Positions 59,318 to 64,000 of a stretch of DNA of 64,000 nucleotides are shown one piece after another. The position numbers were made by a program, and so were the translations under genes. The stretch comes from Apis mellifera (Eukaryota; Arthropoda; Insecta; Hymenoptera; Apidae), in NCBI RefSeq assembly GCF_003254395.2, contig NC_037644.1:7408086-7472085 (forward strand). The letters are read 5' to 3'. Each line of letters begins with the position of its first letter. Positions within the stretch are counted from its first letter, which is position 1. Below the pieces are notes generated by a model that saw only the letters and a list, made by a program, of their open reading frames with translations, was not told where the DNA came from and did no database searches.

Positions 59318-60122
59318 TAAAATAGGTCCTGTTTTAGCATTTTTTTATCTTATTTAATAATGAAAATTAATAAAATATATTTTATAGATTTATATCAATT
59401 ATATAAAGGAAAGAGTAGTGAATATGAGATAGAGGCAATGATTATATTTCAAATGTTATGATAATTAAAATAGTTACGTATAATTATTATATATAATAAT
59501 AGAAATATAATAATAAAAAGTTTCTATGCGAGTATATTAAAGTGAAATTTTAAAAAAATAGTTAAATTACATTATAATAATTTTAATATATCAATGATGA
59601 TTTAAAGTATTTGTGTTTTTGATTATAATAATGATGATGAAGAGAAAATGAAATAATAATTAGTATGAAATACTTGATAAAAAATATAATTTGTACATGT
59701 TATTTTACAAAAATTACAAAATTACAAAATAAAATAAATTGTTTATCTAATTAAGATTATTTTATTATATTTAATATTATCTATTAGGTTATATTAATAT
59801 ATTAATAAAACCTTATTATTAATATTTTAACACAGTTCCATAATTTATTTCAAAAGTAACAGTGTCATTATTATTATTATCCAAATTTACAACAATGGGA
59901 TTTTGTCTTTATTTAAAATCCATAATTTTTATTTTTATGATAGCAAAATCCATTATATATGAAATTCCTCAAAATATTTTATTTAATTTTTTTATTTATT
60001 ACTATTCTATGACTCATAAAAAAAGAATAAAATGAATATCCTATATTCGTATTCTTTTCTCTGTATTGAAAATTTCACCAAAATTATTTATCAATTAATT
60101 ATATGTTATGAGTTACAAAAAA
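59318..60122. other. AT-rich centre of the inverted repeat
   Basis: About 0.8 kb of AT-rich sequence between the arms, with no open frame, no transposase similarity that I can see and no internal symmetry. Confidence 0.5.
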
Positions 60123-60430
60123 TGATGAAAATTATAATTTTTCAAAACTCTTCTAAAAAAATCTAAATGCTTTAGATAAAAAGACTTCAACTCATTTGAT
60201 CGAATTTTAAGAAAGATTTATACTTTCGTCCACCGCTACATGTCACGTGGTACATGACGTGACGCTTGACTTTGGTGAACGTTTGTGGTCACGTGACGTG
60301 CCTAATCTATCGCAGTGGCGGTGGGGGGATACAGTGACGTCACGGTATTCTCCTCTTGCGGAAATTCGCCGCAGGGGAATCCAGTTGAGTGGGGATAACG
60401 CTCGTCGTCTGGCAACTGTGACGGGGACCA
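60123..60430 (-). repeat. Right arm of a long diverged inverted repeat
   Basis: Reverse complement counterpart of 59022-59317. It has an extra CACGTG (60290-60295) besides the one matching the left arm (60244-60249). Plus- and minus-strand frames across it (60243-60607) are shadows of a GC-rich non-coding stretch. Confidence 0.8.
60244..60343. promoter_or_regulatory. CRE plus E-box module, right copy (inverted)
   Basis: CACGTG at 60244-60249 and 60290-60295, several ACGTGAC half-elements between them, and GTGACGTCAC at 60334-60343. The spacing from the first E-box to the CRE is 90 bp, close to the 86 bp of the left copy. Confidence 0.5.
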
Positions 60431-60930
60431 AAGGCATCCTCCACGAGACTCGTCGTGGGTATCACGCCTAATACACGGCCTCGACCAACTCCCGTTGCAC
60501 GTTCCACACTCAAAGAAATTGTCACCTCGTGAAATCGCGCTTCCTCCGCGCATACACACATACACACACACACACACACACCAACCCTTTTTAGTTTCTC
60601 TCCTCACGACACCGCCGGATTTCCGTCTTCCATCGCGGTGTCGCAGGAAATAACACAGGGCTCCGGAGGCACTTCGCGGTGTCTGCCGCTTTGACGATTA
60701 TAGAACGTGCGTGAATAACCTACTTATTTTCTCCGACCACGTTCGCACTTCACTTTAATAGTCGGAGCAGCCGCAATTTCGAGAATGTGTGAGTGTGTGT
60801 ATATATATATATATATGTAGGTGTATAACCGGGAAGCTGCATGGGATTACACGCGACCGCGCTCTCGTCGTCTTTGATCTAGCCGGGGAATTAACTTGAA
60901 ACTATCGTCCAACCGGTGGCAATTCAACAA
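60431..60930. other. CpG-rich region with microsatellites, candidate promoter or 5' exon
   Basis: It continues the GC-rich right arm. It contains (AC)n at 60551-60582, an inverted GACACCGC (60608-60615) / GCGGTGTC (60635-60642) with a third GCGGTGTC at 60676, and a (TG)n(TA)n run at about 60789-60818. No long open frame. The composition suggests a promoter or untranslated exon. On the minus strand a GTGAGG 5' splice-site core occurs near 60606, but nothing fixes the direction. Confidence 0.35.
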
Positions 60931-62080
60931 TTGCTCAACAAAGCAAATATTAAACAGAGACGAGGGCACTTTTTTTCGTTAATTGCCGACTTATCCTCTG
61001 CTTTTTAGCTTCAACTCTTACATAGATTGATTTTTTTATGAGAACTGTATAAGTCTATTTTTGCAGAGAGATTGACAAGAGAAACGAACGATTTGATAGA
61101 TGTGTAATTTAGTGAAATTATGCATTTTGTTTACTATTTACGTTTATGAACGAAAACGGATTGAAATTAGTTTGTAAAAAATGAACAGATATGCATAAGA
61201 AAAAATGAATTTTTTCATGAAAGTCTTATATGAATATTTATTTAATTTTTTCATGCTAGAATATATAGAAAATATAATCTTGCATATATGTAAAATAATT
61301 TGGTTATTACAAAATTAAATGGAGAATATATTTTCTTCTATAAATAAAAGAAAAAATAAATATTACATTTTTGTACATTATTTTATACATTATATATTTT
61401 AGTAATGGAATAAAGAAACTTTTCACGCGAAAAATTTATATTCTTAAATAAAGATTTATTAAAAAATAAATATATATAATAGGATCCCATAAAAAGATCA
61501 AAATGTCAAAATTAAGTACATCAATAAATTATAAAACATTTTATTAATATATTTGAGATACTTTGAAGGATTAATTCTAAAAACGAAAACAAAATTTTAC
61601 TTTGTTTCCATACATTTCATTTGTATTTTATTAATAAAATTATAATTTAATGACTATCAAAATCGCTTAAAGTTAAGTTCCAATCATATTTATCGGATTT
61701 TTTATCAGCTTCAGAATATGTCTATAATTTATAATATATTCTATACTATAATTCTTATGAATCATACTTTCATTCCTATTTTAATTTTTTTGAAATATAA
61801 AGAAAATGTGCATCACTTTCAACTCCATGTAATAACTTTAAACTTTAATATTTATTTTATGCAAATTACGAGCAATAATATTTTCTACAGTTGCGACACG
61901 AATTTCTATCAGATCCATTCGAACAGTAATTTCAATATATGACTCTTTCACCTATTCGATAAATAGATAAGAGACGGAAAATGGAGGTCGAATCAAGAGA
62001 GGATAAAAATACAGAGAGAGGGGAAATCTATGAGCGAATATAGTAGAAATACATAAAAATCTTCGACTCGATAATATCGC
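60931..62080. other. AT-rich gene-free sequence
   Basis: No feature seen; a 74-codon frame at 61718 is composition-driven. Confidence 0.5.
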
Positions 62081-62290
62081 GGTTAGTGGGACGATCACCG
62101 GAGAAAGTTACCTCCCCCTTTCCCGCCTCGTCCCTAACTGACCCGGCTCCTTTCCTGTGTGCTCAGAAACCTTCTCCGCTCTCGTCTCCCGTTGCCCTCC
62201 TTTTACGGTTCACTCTATGTACCTCTCGAAACGCTCCGTTTCCATTTAAATGGAATGAGTTTTATACACCTCGAACCTGAGAAATGCCTA
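62081..62290. other. Small C-rich island
   Basis: Pyrimidine-rich, about 200 bp, with a 64-codon plus-strand frame rich in Pro/Ser that has no motif. Probably non-coding. Confidence 0.3.
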
Positions 62291-63600
62291 TTACGCGGTT
62301 TGAATTTTCAAATTTATTAAATTTAAGCGTGAAGATCTAATCCAAATTTGAGGAATGTTTAAACTTTGTTACCGCTTCTTTCTTAAATTGTTCTTTGTAC
62401 TCATTGATGGTAAGAAAGGAATGGTAAGGGAGAAGATAAGATATTCTTTTGTCTTGAAAAGTTTGGGAATAATGGAATGAATGATTTCAAAAAATTTCAT
62501 TTATAAATCTTGAGAAACTTTTCCAAATTAAAATTAAAAAGATTGGAGAAATTGGGTATTAAATACAATAAGTAGATTGGCAAGTAGAAGATAATGTAAT
62601 TTTTGAGAGAGAGATAAGTTTTTTAATGATATAAATATTTTAAACATATTATATTTTTTAATACAATTTATTGTTTTATATAATCATGATAATTTTTTAT
62701 AATTTTTTATAATTATGATATGTGCACAATATATATATAAATCCTATTTCATTACATATTAAGTACCTCATATTAAATATTATCACCATTTTGTCATTTT
62801 ATTACAATATTTATTTGTGTTTTTTTTTTTTTAGAAAACAATATACTTGAAATGCTCATTGTTATTCGTATAAACTACTAAATTATTGTGCATAATTAAC
62901 ATTCTTTAATTTTTTAAAGAATTCATAAAATAAACAGAAAGAATTTCATTGAAATATGCATACATAAAACTCCGTTGTAATTGCAGAAACAAAAAAAAAA
63001 AAAAAAAGAATAAAAAAAAAAAATATAAAAATAACCATCAAAGAAACATTAATCGGTAATTGATGTTATGAAAGATGTTATAAATCTTAATTTTTATTTT
63101 AATCATTAATAATGACATACATTATATGTATTTACATGTTTACATAAATTAAAATCTTGGTATTTTTATCTTCTTTACACGATAGAAGCGAAATTTAATG
63201 ATTTTGAGAATTACACATTATTAAGAATTATGAAAGTTGTCTCATCAATATCCCAGTATCATAAGAAATATTAAAAAAAAAAAAAAAAAATCACTTAATA
63301 ATGTCATCACACCGTTCGATGTGACGACGGAAGTGATGCTAAATATTCGCATAATTTTAAATTCATTAATCTAAATCCATCATTTGTGAAAACGGATTCC
63401 TTTATTCTTCCTATTAATTCCTTATTCCGAATGCCAATAATATCACTTGACCTAATCTAAAACTCGACCTAAATCATATGACACGATAAAAGTTTAATTT
63501 TAAATTCGCATAACCTTTGAAACAATGAATTCGTTGGATTTAAAACCGATATATTTATCGCGTTTTATCAAAAAATACAAAGAAATTTAACGCATTCAAT
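62291..63600. other. AT-rich gene-free sequence with poly-A tracts
   Basis: Poly-A runs at about 62991-63007 and 63273-63290. No gene seen. Confidence 0.5.
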
Positions 63601-64000
63601 GCGAACATACATGTTATATGGATTTTCTATTCTATGGCGGTTGACGTGAACGGTCGCGTCATGAATTTTTCCAGAAAATGTGAAAGATGTAAAAGAGTTT
63701 TCCACATATCCGGCTTTCCTTTTGCATACACGTTCAGTACAAGTATTGTCGTCAGTATTCAAAGCTATTTTGAATTTCGTTGCATTTTACGCCGTTTTAC
63801 GACTGTTTCTTGTATTCATCGAAAATCAATATTCACCAGAGATCCCCTTTTGATGCTGCATTAAATCCAAAAAGAAGACACCAAGTTTTGTGATTGTTAA
63901 ATGTTTGTTAAATGTAAAAATTATCGAAAACTAATTCTATATTTTTGTAGAGAAAAATCACATGAATTGTGCAGAAAATTGGATAACAATTAATTGATTT
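63601..64000. other. Mixed-composition right edge
   Basis: Slightly GC-richer at 63610-63860, with short frames on both strands and no recognisable domain. Any gene here would extend beyond the window. Confidence 0.3.

Noticed and set aside
1..64000. tRNA, rRNA and other structured RNA genes
   Set aside because: I looked for cloverleaf-like GC-rich stems and A/B boxes in the islands and found none I could support by eye. A covariance-model search would be needed to exclude them.

Overview
The window looks like nuclear DNA of an insect, most likely a bee (Apis-like Hymenoptera). It is very AT-rich, with short islands of GC- and CpG-richer sequence, many dinucleotide microsatellites, few transposons and very few genes. 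The species assignment is an inference from composition and layout; no diagnostic gene proves it.

Layout. (1) At the left edge, on the minus strand, a 684-codon open frame (2621 down to 567) encodes a low-complexity Gln/His/Thr-rich protein that I cannot name; a CpG-rich upstream region follows to about 3420. (2) From 3.4 to 15.6 kb is an AT-rich gene desert with a few islands. (3) At 15.6-19.17 kb lies a tandem array of 1,296-bp units. Each unit carries its own TATA promoter and a small gene for an F-box protein (146 aa, or about 132 aa if a strong 5' splice site is used). The three copies encode identical proteins, and I found one base difference between units 1 and 2. (4) At the end of unit 3, at a TTAA, the array breaks into a decayed piggyBac-type transposon (about 19.17-20.69 kb). 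(5) At 24.65-27.19 kb are two older, wrecked copies of the F-box unit. (6) From 27 kb to the right edge I see no convincing protein gene, only AT-rich DNA, non-coding islands and short repeats.

Two sites inside the desert stand out. At 27,348/27,347 and 49,758/49,757 the minus strand reads pyrimidine tract-CAG|GTAAG, a 3' splice site fused directly to a 5' splice site. This is the architecture of recursive-splicing ratchet points. The second is followed 59 nt later by a good 5' splice site, as in an RS-exon. I infer that much of the desert may be one very long intron of a minus-strand transcript, plausibly the gene at the left edge.

At 59.02-60.43 kb there is a diverged inverted repeat with arms of about 300 bp around an AT-rich centre of about 0.8 kb. 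In each arm the best-kept parts are a GTGACGTCAC CRE-type site and a CACGTG E-box at matching spacing. It could be a regulatory module duplicated in inverted orientation or the ends of a foldback element.
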